A stretch of 64,000 nucleotides of DNA from assembly GCA_963747555.1 (NCBI GenBank), contig CAVVFZ010000021.1, forward strand, positions 124,001 through 188,000, written 5' to 3'. Each line of letters starts with the position of its first letter. Within the stretch, counting starts at the first letter, position 1. The stretch comes from DUZB01 sp963747555. GTDB taxonomy: Bacteria; Desulfobacterota; DSM-4660; Desulfatiglandales; Desulfatiglandaceae. Shown piece after piece: positions 54,681 to 64,000 of this stretch. The notes under the pieces are model-generated. The model was not told the DNA's origin and searched no databases. It worked only from the letters and a program-made list of their open reading frames with translations. The translations under genes were made by a program, and so were the position numbers.

Positions 54681-55517
54681 TCAACCAGAATCTCCGCCTC
54701 TGTCGCTGCCCTCCGAGGTTCCCTGAACATGAATGAGCCGTCTCGGCATGGCAAAAATGATCCCTTCATGGTCGAAACGAAGTTTAATCTTTTCGAGCAG
54801 GTCGCAACGGGTGCGCCAGTAGTCGATGTTCTTGACCCAGGACCAGGCGGCCAATTGCACCCCTTCCAGGGTCAGGTCGATGACAAACACCCTGGCGGGA
54901 GGGTTCTTGAGTATGCGAGGGTCCTGGGCCAGTATCTCCGACAGAACCGCCTTGGCCTTGAGGAGGTCCTGCTTATACCCGATGGGGAAGTCGATCCTGA
55001 TCTGCCGGTTGGGTATGAGATGATAGTTGATCACGTAATCATTGAGCACCTTGCTGTGGGGAACGAATACGGTCTTGCCGTCAAAGGTCCGGATGCGCGT
55101 GTTCATAAGAGTGGTACTCTCCACCTTCCCCAGAAGATTACCGGTCTTGATGGTATTTCCGACCTTGAACGGGAGGGTGGGGATGAGCGGTCTGAACAGG
55201 ACCACAATGCCGATGATCGCTAAGGAAATGGCTGTGAGAACCCGAACGATCACAGTGGCCTTCAGCCCCAGGAATTGAGCGGCCATGGCCACGGAAAAGG
55301 TGATGATCACGATGAAGATGACTGTCGTCACTACCGAAAGAGTGGCCTCTTTCATATTCATTCTTCGAAGGATCGGTTTCGAGTACTTCAGAAACAACTT
55401 TGCAAGCAGCAGGCCGACCAGCAGAATAATGAGCGCCCGTACGACAGTCGGACCGTAGAGGTTGACCATATCACTCGCTTCTCTAAATTTTTGAAGCTCG
55501 GCTTCCATCCTATTCAT
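54681..55517 (-). CDS. mscS: MscS-family mechanosensitive channel
   Basis: 278 residues. TM1-3 in the first ~140 residues, TM3-like IGIVVLFRPLIPTLPFKVGNTIKTG, then the cytoplasmic beta-domain (VFVPHSKVLNDYVINY, IRIDFPIGYKQDLLKAK) and C-terminal vestibule. Small-conductance channel that opens on osmotic down-shock. A truncated copy of its 5' end is at 27521-27607. Confidence 0.9.
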   Translation of the reverse strand: MNRMEAELQKFREASDMVNLYGPTVVRALIILLVGLLLAKLFLKYSKPILRRMNMKEATLSVVTTVIFIVIITFSVAMAAQFLGLKATVIVRVLTAISLAIIGIVVLFRPLIPTLPFKVGNTIKTGNLLGKVESTTLMNTRIRTFDGKTVFVPHSKVLNDYVINYHLIPNRQIRIDFPIGYKQDLLKAKAVLSEILAQDPRILKNPPARVFVIDLTLEGVQLAAWSWVKNIDYWRTRCDLLEKIKLRFDHEGIIFAMPRRLIHVQGTSEGSDRGGDSG

Positions 55518-55624
55518 GCCGCTCCCCCTTCTTACATAAGATTTGTGATTCGTTTTGCGTGGGAGTTTATGGCAAACTCTTACGCTTCATTGAAATCTTT
55601 TTTCATGCAGGTAATGCCAAGGAT

Positions 55625-56836
55625 CTACCGGTCAAGGGTAACTTTTTTAGTGATTTTGTGAAGATCATACCGCTGGTCTGGCTCCGAGCTGCCTAAATAG
55701 TAACTGAGATCAACGGTAATGTTCACTGACCTGACTCCCTCGGGAAGGACGAATTCGAAGGAGTCGGCCTTTGTCTGATAGGGCTGGATACTGGTATCGC
55801 GAATATTCGCAACCTTTATCTGCGCCCCGTAGAGCATCTTGGAACTCTTTTCGTTCGTTGCCTGAGGGTGATAATGTCGGGTCTGCGTACCGATTACTTT
55901 TCCGTCCGGTGTCTTTGCGGTCACTTCCAGGACCACTCTATTATGGGACGGTCAGCCGTCTGGGATTCGGTGTCCGGCGGTTGAGGCGACCCTCGTGTTA
56001 ACAATGACCTTGGGAACATATGTTTTGGCCTTTTCAAGCCACTCATAGCCAAGGGTCTGCACATCCAATGAGAGCGCTTTCCGCAGGAGCTTTGTTGTCT
56101 GAGGGATGTCATCCCAGTTCGGCGCCATCAGATGATCCGCCACGCCGTCAATGGGCTTCATATGGCATTCCTGGCAAGTCTGGGAACCGCCCGCGGGAAT
56201 ATAGGCATGGAGGTAGCTGCCGTAGAGATTTGCGCACTGAATCGGATTTTCGAACTCAAGGTTCGGCCCCAGGCCGTGACACTGGCCGCACATGAGGGAC
56301 CGTTTCATGACAGCGCTCTTCTTCACTTTCTCGAACACCGGATCTTCATGGGAATCCACTTCATGGGTGCTGTAAAGTGTTTTTGAATCCGGCCTGCCTT
56401 CCTCTAATTTATGGATGATCGCCTTTTCGTTGTGGCAGACGATGCAAGTGATCTGAAGCTTTGCGATCTTGGCCCTGTCCTGCGCAATGATTGCCTCCGT
56501 GATCTCAACAGCCACCGAATCTTCCGCATAGTCAACGGCCTGCGGCAGGTGGCACTTGAAACAGGGATAGGTCTTCATGGTTGCCTGCTTCGGATCAGCC
56601 GGCGAGAAAGGCGTTGCTCCAGCCGTAGCAAGCAATGTCATATTCAGCGTACCGCGAATGCCCATCAAGGGACGGGCGTGTTGCGACTTTTCCCACTGCT
56701 CATAAATCACATCATGGCATTCCTTACAGCGCGAAGAATCAAGCATCGCGGCAAGTTCGTCGATGGTTTTCGCTTTTTGAGCAAAGGCCGGCAACGGGAA
56801 CATGAAACAAAACAAAACGACGAGAAATTTCCACAT
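55625..56836 (-). CDS. ExtKL-like pentaheme cytochrome c, candidate selenoprotein (in-frame TGA)
   Basis: 404 codons from MWKFLVVLF with a signal peptide (MFPLPAFAQ). Five heme motifs: CKECH, CFKCH, CIVCH, CGQCH and CQECH, all in the first ~230 residues. After IPDG the frame meets TGA at 55952-55954 (codon 295) and continues in the same frame with PSHNRVVLEVTAKTPDG to a TAA at 55625. The downstream half is beta-rich. The arrangement resembles ExtKL of Geobacter, for which I recall a Sec codon. A 6-bp hairpin starts 15 bases past the TGA. Periplasmic electron transfer is likely. If TGA is a true stop, the protein is truncated to ~294 residues. Confidence 0.75.
55917..55954 (-). promoter_or_regulatory. 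Candidate bSECIS hairpin after in-frame TGA
   Basis: On the minus strand TGA (55954-55952) is followed 15 bases later by GTGGTC, an 8-base loop CTGGAAGT and GACCGC, which pair as six base pairs including one T-G. With a C-G extension the apical loop becomes TGGAA, which places a G in the first two loop positions, about 22 bases after the TGA. Both match the usual bacterial SECIS rules. Confidence 0.4.
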
Positions 56837-56924
56837 AGTCAAATCTCCAATCGTTCGCGGAAAGGGATTCTTACTCCCTTTCCGCCAACGATTTTTTGCC
56901 ACTGGGGGCCATAAAAGAAAACGT

Positions 56925-56961
56925 GGGCGAGTTCCGTAATCCTCTCTATCGGCTCTCGCCC
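56925..56961 (-). terminator. Terminator-like hairpin of the 163-aa gene copy B
   Basis: GGGCGAG and CTCGCCC in the same arrangement as at 26680-26716, but followed on the minus strand by ACGTTTTC instead of a long T-run. Confidence 0.55.
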
Positions 56962-56977
56962 CCAGAACATAACTGCC

Positions 56978-57469
56978 TCAGTCAACCAGCGGGATCGCTG
57001 TTGCAAGTTCATATTTCACCGCGGCGCGGATTTTGTTCTCGATCTGCAGATAACGAAGGACTTGCTTGGCGGAAAGCACCTTGCTCAGTTTCGGAACATA
57101 GGATGCCGAAAGATTCGCTTCGGCCTTTTGAATAGCCACAAATTCGGTCGTGAGTTTCTTCGCCTTCTCGTTGGTAAGGGTATTGGATTGATAGTCAGTG
57201 GCGTAGCTGTCGATGAGCCCGCCGATTCGCTTATTGATGGCCATCAAATCTTTTTGATAGGCTTCATACACCGGCCAGAAGCCTTTCGCCTCAGCTTCAG
57301 TCAGGCCCATGTTCGCCGCTACAACCAGCTTCTTGTCAGCCTTGATTTTGTCAAGCAGGATTTTCATGTTGTCCGCCTGCTTATCCTGCGACAAAACCGG
57401 AGAAACGGTAAATACCATCATCACTGCCGCAATTGCCAGAACCAGCGTTGCCAGATTTCTTTTCTTCAT
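56978..57469 (-). CDS. Small secreted helical protein, copy B
   Basis: 163 residues. Mature part identical to copy A (26733-27224), as far as the residues can be compared; the first ~30 residues differ (MKKRNLATLVLAIAAVMMVF, cleavage near SQ) with synonymous changes elsewhere. The conservation of protein sequence with synonymous DNA changes indicates selection. Lies between ExtKL-like cytochrome and MltF. Confidence 0.72.
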   Translation of the reverse strand: MKKRNLATLVLAIAAVMMVFTVSPVLSQDKQADNMKILLDKIKADKKLVVAANMGLTEAEAKGFWPVYEAYQKDLMAINKRIGGLIDSYATDYQSNTLTNEKAKKLTTEFVAIQKAEANLSASYVPKLSKVLSAKQVLRYLQIENKIRAAVKYELATAIPLVD

Positions 57470-57576
57470 TTCTTTTTCTCCTTCTTCAATGGGTTGTTTT
57501 GATTGTTTTTATCGTTTCCACCACGATTATCCAATGCATGCTTTTATTCCCGGGCATCCCTCCTCTCAAAATCCCT

Positions 57577-59055
57577 TTACCGCACCGATTCCTTTTTTTC
57601 CTTCTCCTTGACTTTCGCCCGCTCTTCGCTCTGTTCCATGATCATCTTGTAGGCAAGGTAATACTTGTAAATGTTGCTCACGTATTGCACCGTTTCACGC
57701 CCGATCTTTTCCGCGGCAATAACCTCCACATTATTGAACCACCTGTTGGGATCGAGACCGCGCTTGGCAGCCAGTTTGCGAAGCTGAGAGATCCGCCCGG
57801 GTCCCGCATTATACGAGGCAAAGGTGAACAGCCCCTTGTTCAGCGGATCCATGGGCTCATTGGCGTAAAACTGTTTCATCATAAAACGGATGTACTTCAC
57901 GCCGGCGTGAATGTTGGGTTCGATTTTGGTAACGTCTCCAATCCCCATATCCTTGCCCGTGCTCGGAAGCACCTGCATCACGCCGACGGCGCCGGAAGGA
58001 TTTCGCGCATTCTGGTTGAGCCCCGACTCCTGGTACCCCTGCGCCATCACGAGCAGGTAATCCAGGTCGTATTTGTCCCCGTACTTCCGGAAGAAGTCGA
58101 TCGTGGCTTCAAACTTGGCGAGATCTTCCTTTGAGGTGGCGCTCTTCACAAGCTTCGTATTTTTCAGATACTTCTGCAGCATTACATTGCGCGCCTTGGA
58201 GCCCTCGGGATAATGGGCGAAGAACTCGTCAAGCTCTGCTTTGATCTTCGGGCTGTTCTTGCGGATCATTACCCCGAGTTCCCCATCGGTCCGGACAGCC
58301 GCTTCCGGATGCAGGTCAATCTTCGTGAAGATCTGCTTCCAGAACTCGGCAATGTGGTTGTCCACAATCGTGTTCTTCACAAGACCCGCGTTTACCATCT
58401 CCAGAATGTCTTCATCCTCCAGCTCCGGCGGCGCGAGTCTTACTTTCACCGGCGCCTTGCCTTCCTTCGTCAGCTCGGCATTGAGTTTCTGAATGCTTTC
58501 GTAGTAGCTCGCCGTTTTCCGGATATAGACCTCCTTCCCCGAAAGGTCCTGCGCGGTGGAGATCGGCTCGGCCCCGGGTCCGGTGACCACGATCTCGCGG
58601 ACGTCCCTTCTCGTCGGATTGGTGAAGTCCACCTGCTTCAGACGCTCCGGAGTGATCGTCAGATTGGCGACGGCCATATCTCCCCTGCCTTCCACCAGGG
58701 CCGGAATGAGTTCATCATGGGGCACGGCTATGAACATGACGTGCACGCGAACATTTTTGTTCTTGAGCTTCTTGTTCACGCTGTCCTCGAAAAGTCGGCC
58801 CATGTCATAGGTGAGTCCCCGCTGCGTTGCCTTGTCAACAAAGTAATGGGTCCTTGAATAGGTCACCAGGATTCGGATGATGCGCCGCTTTACCATCCCA
58901 TCAAAGTCCCCGGTGAATTTTAACTGGGTAACATCAGCCATGGAATATTGTTTCTTGGCAGGCTGTTTCGCCTGTTTGTCCTCTGTTTGACCGAAGGCAA
59001 CCGCTGCAAATAACAAACTGCAGGCCGCGGTCAGTGAGACAATCCCGTGTTTCAT
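57577..59055 (-). CDS. Membrane-bound lytic transglycosylase MltF-like
   Basis: 492 residues. Signal peptide (ACSLLFAAVAFGQ), a periplasmic substrate-binding-like domain (RGLTYDMGRLFEDSV, VAVANLTITPERLKQVDFTNP) ~60-290, and a C-terminal SLT domain with AQGYQESGLNQNA (catalytic Glu), AVGVMQVLP and YNAGPGRI. The double-domain order is that of MltF. Cleaves peptidoglycan; recycles or responds to muropeptides. 22 bases after the DUF2950 gene. Confidence 0.9.
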   Translation of the reverse strand: MKHGIVSLTAACSLLFAAVAFGQTEDKQAKQPAKKQYSMADVTQLKFTGDFDGMVKRRIIRILVTYSRTHYFVDKATQRGLTYDMGRLFEDSVNKKLKNKNVRVHVMFIAVPHDELIPALVEGRGDMAVANLTITPERLKQVDFTNPTRRDVREIVVTGPGAEPISTAQDLSGKEVYIRKTASYYESIQKLNAELTKEGKAPVKVRLAPPELEDEDILEMVNAGLVKNTIVDNHIAEFWKQIFTKIDLHPEAAVRTDGELGVMIRKNSPKIKAELDEFFAHYPEGSKARNVMLQKYLKNTKLVKSATSKEDLAKFEATIDFFRKYGDKYDLDYLLVMAQGYQESGLNQNARNPSGAVGVMQVLPSTGKDMGIGDVTKIEPNIHAGVKYIRFMMKQFYANEPMDPLNKGLFTFASYNAGPGRISQLRKLAAKRGLDPNRWFNNVEVIAAEKIGRETVQYVSNIYKYYLAYKMIMEQSEERAKVKEKEKKESVR

Positions 59056-59077
59056 TTCACTCCTCCTCGCATATCTT

Positions 59078-60016
59078 TCATTTCTCCTGACCCCTGGTCC
59101 AGCTCTTATCAGGGTTAAAAAGAGTCATCTCGCTTCCGAGTTTGACCGTTCTTGGGCCCAGGTCCTTCTCGTAAACCACGCCCTCCTGGTTCACAACGAA
59201 GGTCAGCACCCCGGATATCCCGTATCGTGTCGGAAAGGCTACCAGCGCAAAGCCGCCGGTCATTTTGCCATCCACCACATACTCGCGTGCCCCACCGGGC
59301 GCGTGTGCGCCCTGCGCCTTCAGCATTTTAAAAAAATAACCGCGGTAGACCCGCATCTTGCCTTTCTCCGCGGGCTCATAGCCTTCCTTTTGCATGACGT
59401 CAACAAATGCCGCGACGGGGCTGGGTGCGTCGCCGGGCTTGCCTTCCCAGTAAAGTCCGTCGTGTTGCCCTGGCGAACTTCTGAAGCGCCGGGCGTACTC
59501 CAGAATGCCATCACCGTTACGATCCTCGCGGAAGTATTCGCCCTGGATATCCACATAGGCGACCATCACGTTCAAGGCGCTTAACTCAGCCTTGCCGACG
59601 CGTCGGCTGATCAGATCCTCGTGTCCTTCGGTCGGATCAAATCGCCACCCCTTACCATTCTTCACAAGCGGAATAGGGTAAGGGTATTCGTCCTTGCCGA
59701 TCTGCAAAACGGCGCGGTCATCACTTTCAAAGACCACCTCGTGTCCCTCCCTGAAAAGGGAGAGAAACCATTCGCGCTCATAGCGATCGATGACCGGATC
59801 GCCCGAGGAGACGAGCCGCAACCCCTTATCTCCCAGTATTCCGGCAACGGTTTTTTTAGAACCGCTCTCATAAGCCGCGCCAAGGACCTCCACGGCCTCC
59901 TCCGCGGTTGTGAACGTCTTCTGCGGCACAACTGCTTCCTTACCAAGCGCCGAATCCAGAAATAAGCCGCCGCTAATCATGAGCGCCACGCAAATCCTTC
60001 GTGTCAAGTAAATCAT
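59078..60016 (-). CDS. DUF2950 secreted protein
   Basis: 312 residues with an N-terminal signal or anchor (CVALMISGGLFLDSALG). Blocks KTFTTAEEAVEVL, GWRFDPTEGHEDLISRRVGKAELSALNVMVAYVD, QGEYFREDRNGDGILEYA, MTGGFALVAFPTRYG and GVVYEKDLG are the DUF2950 pattern. Unknown function; members occur in envelope-stress type gene clusters. Short intergenic space to MltF suggests one operon. Confidence 0.85.
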   Translation of the reverse strand: MIYLTRRICVALMISGGLFLDSALGKEAVVPQKTFTTAEEAVEVLGAAYESGSKKTVAGILGDKGLRLVSSGDPVIDRYEREWFLSLFREGHEVVFESDDRAVLQIGKDEYPYPIPLVKNGKGWRFDPTEGHEDLISRRVGKAELSALNVMVAYVDIQGEYFREDRNGDGILEYARRFRSSPGQHDGLYWEGKPGDAPSPVAAFVDVMQKEGYEPAEKGKMRVYRGYFFKMLKAQGAHAPGGAREYVVDGKMTGGFALVAFPTRYGISGVLTFVVNQEGVVYEKDLGPRTVKLGSEMTLFNPDKSWTRGQEK

Positions 60017-60264
60017 CTTTCCCTCCCGGGCAATTGGACTACATAGTCACGCATCATCCCGTTTCGGGGCACAGGCCAAAACCGTCAACCGTTAACTGGA
60101 AACCGGGAACTTTCATAAAAAGCTTTTAAATTACAGGCTGGATCGCGCTCGTGAATCGTTAAAAGCCGCATATCTCAGGTTCGAAAATTCAAAACAGTAT
60201 TCACCTCCAAACCGAGGGAAACCGCCTGGATCACATTGCGCCAATACCGCTTTGGAAGTTTTAT

Positions 60265-61591
60265 TCAGCCTCCCGGGCCGAAAAGCGGGCTTTGTCTGAA
60301 TGAAGCCTGTTTATTGCCGTGCCGGCAGGAGTTGACTTGCACTTTTGTATGCAATTTCCAGCCCATTTCTTCCAATTTGCCGCGAGCCATTGTACTGAAA
60401 TCACCGAGACCCAGAACTCTACTCCCGTCCCTTTCGAGAGTTTCGCTCTCCAGATAAAGAACCTGTCGACCGGCCAACTTTTCACTCCATATGATATGAT
60501 CGCTTGGTAGAACCACAACGAATGTGCGCCATCTTTTTTTTCAGCACGTGCCAATCGGGCTATGGGAGTCAGGTGCTTAAGAGGGGATATATGCTTGTGA
60601 TAACCGGCAGGTCATCTCAGACGATTCCGTAATGATCCTGGCCATGACCGGGTCACCCGCCTGAAGGGCGACTTTCAGGTACAACTCCCGGTTGTCCACA
60701 CCCTTCATGGAATCAAGAGCTGCAACCATCACTGTCTGCAGAGCCGGCGAAAATTGGGGATTGTTGAGGAAAAGCTCAATGGTATCCTCATTCATACCCA
60801 TTCCCAACAACTTGTTCTTATTTTGCAGCCAGAGTTCAGAAGCAGGTGTCGTGTTGATCGCTTCGTTCAGGAGTCGGGCAGTACCGGAGGTTGTCAAGAC
60901 CAAACCTCCGACGCCGGGTACGGCACTTGTCGCCACTCCCACACTAATTCCGCCTAAATAGTCTGCCCAGGCCAGCCTGTCCAGTTCGGTTTGCAGGACC
61001 TTGTTCCGCGAGTACATGTTGACTCCAAACTTACTGGCAATCTGGCCCTTGGACTTGGAAAAACCAATCAGCTGTTCCGCCTTGTTGTCCTCGGCTCCGG
61101 TCGTCTCACGTTTTCCTACCGTTCCTACTGCCCGGCTGAACAAACTACCCACTCCGGAGGCTGCGCTTTCAAAAGTTCCCATGGGGTCACTGACCAGATT
61201 TTTTACCCCGGTAACGGTGTTTTTGCCGGACTGTTTTAGCGATTCAATGGCTATATCATCCGTTTTTATTTTTTTCATTGCGGCAATTGCTTCAATTTCC
61301 CGGACAAGGATCAGCAAAGAACTGGTGCCGGTTACTTGGAAACTGCCAAAGGAGGACTTGACGCTATAGTGATTAAGAAAACCATCGTTATGTACCTTGT
61401 CATCAACCGTATAATGCTCGCCTTTGAGAACTTCAGGCGGGAGAAAAGACCGCGCTTTAAGAATTCCCGGTTTTTCAAATTCAGCCAGAACGGCTTTGCG
61501 GTATGATAACCTGCAACAGACAAAGGAAAATAAAACAGCAAAAAGTGGTATAATAAATTCCTGGCATATCTATCTTTTTGTGACTCATCAT
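60265..61591 (-). CDS. Unrecognised secreted protein, copy B (several frameshifts)
   Basis: Second copy of 30290-31571. The central part (60577-61317) is nearly identical. The start MMSHKKIDMPGIYY and the signal region lie in another frame before ~61500, and the C-terminus (RVLGLGDFSTMARGKLEEMGW) lies in a third, after a break near 60600-60550. The stop used in copy A is bypassed by a base loss, so this frame reads on to 60265. Either decayed or mis-sequenced. Confidence 0.6.
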
Positions 61592-61706
61592 GGCGCCTCC
61601 GTAAAGTTATTCAAAACATGATTAGATAAATTGAAGCGAAATATTTCTTATCGATTTTGTCTGACACACAAGGCCGAATCATCCGCGGTTTCCCCTCAAA
61701 AAAGGA

Positions 61707-62150
61707 TCATCCTTGACCCACACGCTCGTCCCAGTATCGTCTCAACAGTCCGCTTAAAATCGTATAGAGAAAACCGGTCGTAAGGCCAAACATCAACACC
61801 CCGTTTGTCGCTTCCAGTGCGCCAAGAAGGCGCCTCTTTTCACTCATCACGATGTCTCCATAGCCTAACGTCGAGAAGTTGACAACCGAGTGATAAAACG
61901 CCGTGGCGAAGTCCCTGAACTCACCGAAGGCAAAAAACAATCCGGCCCAGACGGTCACCTGGATAAGAATTCCAGCCAGCATAATGAGCATAACCGCGGT
62001 AAGAAGCGACGACACCCAAATAAGTGTGAGTCTGACGACCCCTCTTTTTTCTAAAACAATAAGGAGTCTCAGCGCGGCGCCGACGATGACGCACTGGATT
62101 GCCAGACAAACCGCCATGCTCAGTAAACCAATGATGAGATTTTCACTCAT
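61707..62150 (-). CDS. Two-TM potassium channel protein, copy B
   Basis: 147 residues, nearly identical to copy A (32894-33346) with the same STLGYGDI filter. Differences: MSENLIIGLLSM at the start, FAFGEFRDF, and a shorter C-terminus (WDERVGQG). Intact, unlike its neighbours. Confidence 0.85.
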   Translation of the reverse strand: MSENLIIGLLSMAVCLAIQCVIVGAALRLLIVLEKRGVVRLTLIWVSSLLTAVMLIMLAGILIQVTVWAGLFFAFGEFRDFATAFYHSVVNFSTLGYGDIVMSEKRRLLGALEATNGVLMFGLTTGFLYTILSGLLRRYWDERVGQG

Positions 62151-62154
62151 AAGA

Positions 62155-62217
62155 TGCTCTTAATCGAATCAGCCTCCCCTTCGGAACAAGGGGTACATGT
62201 CGAAGGCGATCAGGTAA
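62155..62217 (-). pseudogene. Remnant of CorA 3' end
   Basis: About 60 bases match the last codons of CorA at 33356-33410 (GACATGTA...GAAGGCGATCAGG) and then jump to the sequence that follows the CorA start in copy A. So an interior of about 905 bases was lost from this copy, or was gained by copy A. Confidence 0.65.
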
Positions 62218-62228
62218 TCATCATTTCC

Positions 62229-62852
62229 GTAAGGACTCGATATGCCGAGGCAATTTCACGACTGAACGCGGTTAAAGTTTGATTCTGGGCATCGACTATC
62301 CCGGGAAAGCCGGGTCCGAAACCGGAGCACGAAAAACGGATTTACGTCGTTATGTCAGGGGTGCTGTCGTCCGATGCCTTTTATCGTCCAGAAGGCGGTC
62401 AAAATCGCCTCCTCTCCGGGCACACAGTCAAAACGGGTGACATCGATGATAACCTGATAATCCACGGCGTTCGCTCCCTCTCGATCATACCCGTACACCT
62501 TGGGGGTTTTCAACAGCGAGGAGAGATCTTCCAGCAACACTCTGTAAAAGCTGTCCCGCAGCGATTCCGCCCAACGATTGAATTCATCCAGAGCCATTTC
62601 GTTTTTTCCGGCAACCGTAACCATCTGAATACGATCCAGGTAGCCGGGCAGGCTAATGGGACCCACAAGAACCGATATGCTCTTTTCGCTCTCCGCGGAC
62701 GGTAAGCTTTCTCGAGAACCTTCCATGGAACGCAGCATATAGAACGTTGAGGGTCCACTGCTGCCGGCACATCCGCCAAGCATTACGCCAAGAACACCCA
62801 GCAGAAGTACCCCAACACAATATACACTCCGAAACCTTTTTCCTGTCCTCAT
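62229..62852 (-). CDS. PqiC-like lipoprotein, copy B (frameshifted)
   Basis: The first ~160 residues match copy A (34321-34950): lipobox GVMLGGCAGSSGP, VLVGPISLPGYLDR. A frame change near 62385 is followed by further indels, so the C-terminal ~50 residues (VFRAPVSGTGFPG in copy A) are broken. Confidence 0.65.
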
Positions 62853-63932
62853 TTTGCGCCTCCTTTACCCTTCAGCAACGCCTCCGGGTGTCGCTCCAGA
62901 TAATCCATCAGCGATTTGAGCGATTCGGCTGCCGCCGAAAATTGATCCAATGTTCGGTTCAGTTTGCGCCGCGTATCCGAACGATCACCTACAAAACCAT
63001 CTACAGTAACCAGTGTTTTGTCCGCCTGGACCATCGCTTGCCGCGCGGAAATCAGGGTGGTCTGCATTTCTTTCATTACCGGCTTGACCCGATCATCCAC
63101 GTCCTCCAGAAGTTTTTTCGCGTCGGCGGATACTTCATCCAGATCCTTTGACGCACCCTTCATCAACTTCCGTGCGTCTGCCATGGTTGTCTGCATTCCC
63201 TCCGACAAGGTATCCAGTTTTTTATTGAGATTCCCGGTGAGCCCTTTGAGCTCGCCGTGTGCATCAAGAACCAGTTTGTCCGTATTTTCCAACACCCGAT
63301 CCAGCTTTTTACTGGCCCCATTCAAATTGTGCACCATCTCTTTAATTTCAGGATCTCCTAAAATATTATCAAGATTATCCAGGATGTCCCCCAGTTTCGC
63401 GACAATTTTTTCGATGGGCAGGTTCTGCAGTTTCTGGACCAGTTTGTCCATGCCCGATTTCACGGTGGGGATTTCCGGGTACTTGCTCTCGAGACCGGTC
63501 AAGCGCACCGGGGTTCCCGGAAGAAATTCGACCTGCAATCATGGAAGAACCGGTCACGATGCTTTCGAGCCCCAGCCGGGCACGCAGCCCTTTGGCTATC
63601 AAATTCTTCAAGGATTCGCGAAGATTTTCGCTTTTTTTCCCTTCAACCTCCATGCGATCCGGGTCCACCTCGATGACGACAGGAATATCGATGGTGACTT
63701 TTTTCCGATTGGCTCGCAACACGATGCTGCTCACGGAACCCACCTCAACCCCGTGCCAGACCACCGGGGCGCCCACCTTGAGACCTTTGACCGAATTTTC
63801 GAAAAACATGACAAATTTGTTGGTCTTTTTGAATAGGTCTCCACTGCCGAAAATGATCACTCCCGCAAGCAACATGGCGATGGAACTGATCACGAAAACG
63901 CCGATAACGGTTTTACTTGCCTGTTTGGCCAT
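62849..63932 (-). CDS. MlaD-like MCE-domain protein, copy B (one frameshift)
   Basis: Nearly identical to copy A (34947-36029). A single extra base near 63535 breaks it (CCTGCAATC versus CCTCAATC in copy A): the N-terminal TM and MCE core are in one frame and the helical part in another. Length 3n+1. Overlaps PqiC copy B by four bases. The MlaF and MlaE genes are not present upstream; the similarity ends about eight bases before the start. Confidence 0.75.
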
Positions 63933-64000
63933 CTGTTTTCCCCTGAGCCATACCGGAACCGAATATCTCGCGCAAATGTGCTACGTTGTTATTCCTTAAT

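Noticed and set aside
1..64000. tRNA, rRNA, tmRNA or riboswitch genes.
   Set aside because: None was recognised by eye in the intergenic stretches; a covariance-model search would be needed to exclude small RNAs.

Overview
The window looks like chromosome from an anaerobic member of the Desulfobacterota, most likely a Syntrophales-type deltaproteobacterium. This is inferred from gene content: a def-fmt-DUF116-rsmB order typical of that group, a four-subunit KorABCD 2-oxoacid:ferredoxin oxidoreductase, a multiheme cytochrome resembling Geobacter ExtKL, sigma-54 activators and a DUF6794 protein. No rRNA, tRNA or CRISPR was found.

Layout. 0-4 kb: part of a YfcE phosphoesterase, an RNase Z-like hydrolase, remnants of a molybdopterin/Fe-S oxidoreductase, and an ArsB/NhaD-type transporter. 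4-11.3 kb: translation and RNA-modification block (rlmKL, rsmB, DUF116, fmt, def) plus a small methyltransferase and a DUF6794 protein. 11.4-17 kb: membrane dynamin-like GTPase, korDABC, a periplasmic MBL hydrolase and two long inverted-repeat elements. 17-26 kb: lipoprotein hydrolase, DUF4105 protein and a tripartite RND efflux pump (OMF, RND, MFP). 26-41 kb: envelope-stress-like genes (glycine-zipper protein, small secreted protein, ABM protein, sigma-54 regulator, K+ channel, CorA) leading into an Mla-type lipid transport operon (MlaEFD plus a PqiC-like lipoprotein), then FadL, a rhodanese and an orphan ParA. 41-45.5 kb: a heavily broken DszB-like desulfinase gene and second copies of the ABM gene and sigma-54 regulator. 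45.7-52 kb: a mobile/defence island. A type II restriction-modification system (two methyltransferases, a BamHI-like endonuclease candidate and a C protein) sits between two 301-bp direct repeats that carry a VapB antitoxin; two VapBC modules, an HTH protein and palindromic elements follow. 52-60 kb: B12-type radical SAM protein, PAS/zinc-ribbon protein, MscS, a pentaheme cytochrome with an in-frame TGA (candidate selenocysteine), MltF and a DUF2950 protein. 60-64 kb: a second, partly deleted copy of the hypothetical/K+ channel/PqiC/MlaD block.

Three themes run through the window. First, segmental duplication: the 30.2-36.0 kb block recurs at 60.2-63.9 kb without CorA, the nitroreductase or UbiB, and the ABM + sigma-54 pair, the 163-aa protein, the MscS 5' end and VapB are also duplicated. 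Second, many single-base frameshifts in otherwise recognisable genes, clustered at 4-7, 16-25, 30-32, 41-45 and 60-64 kb; whether these are real decay or consensus errors cannot be settled here. Third, short mobile or palindromic elements between genes. Many genes serve the envelope: lipid transport, efflux, ion channels, secreted lipoproteins and murein turnover.
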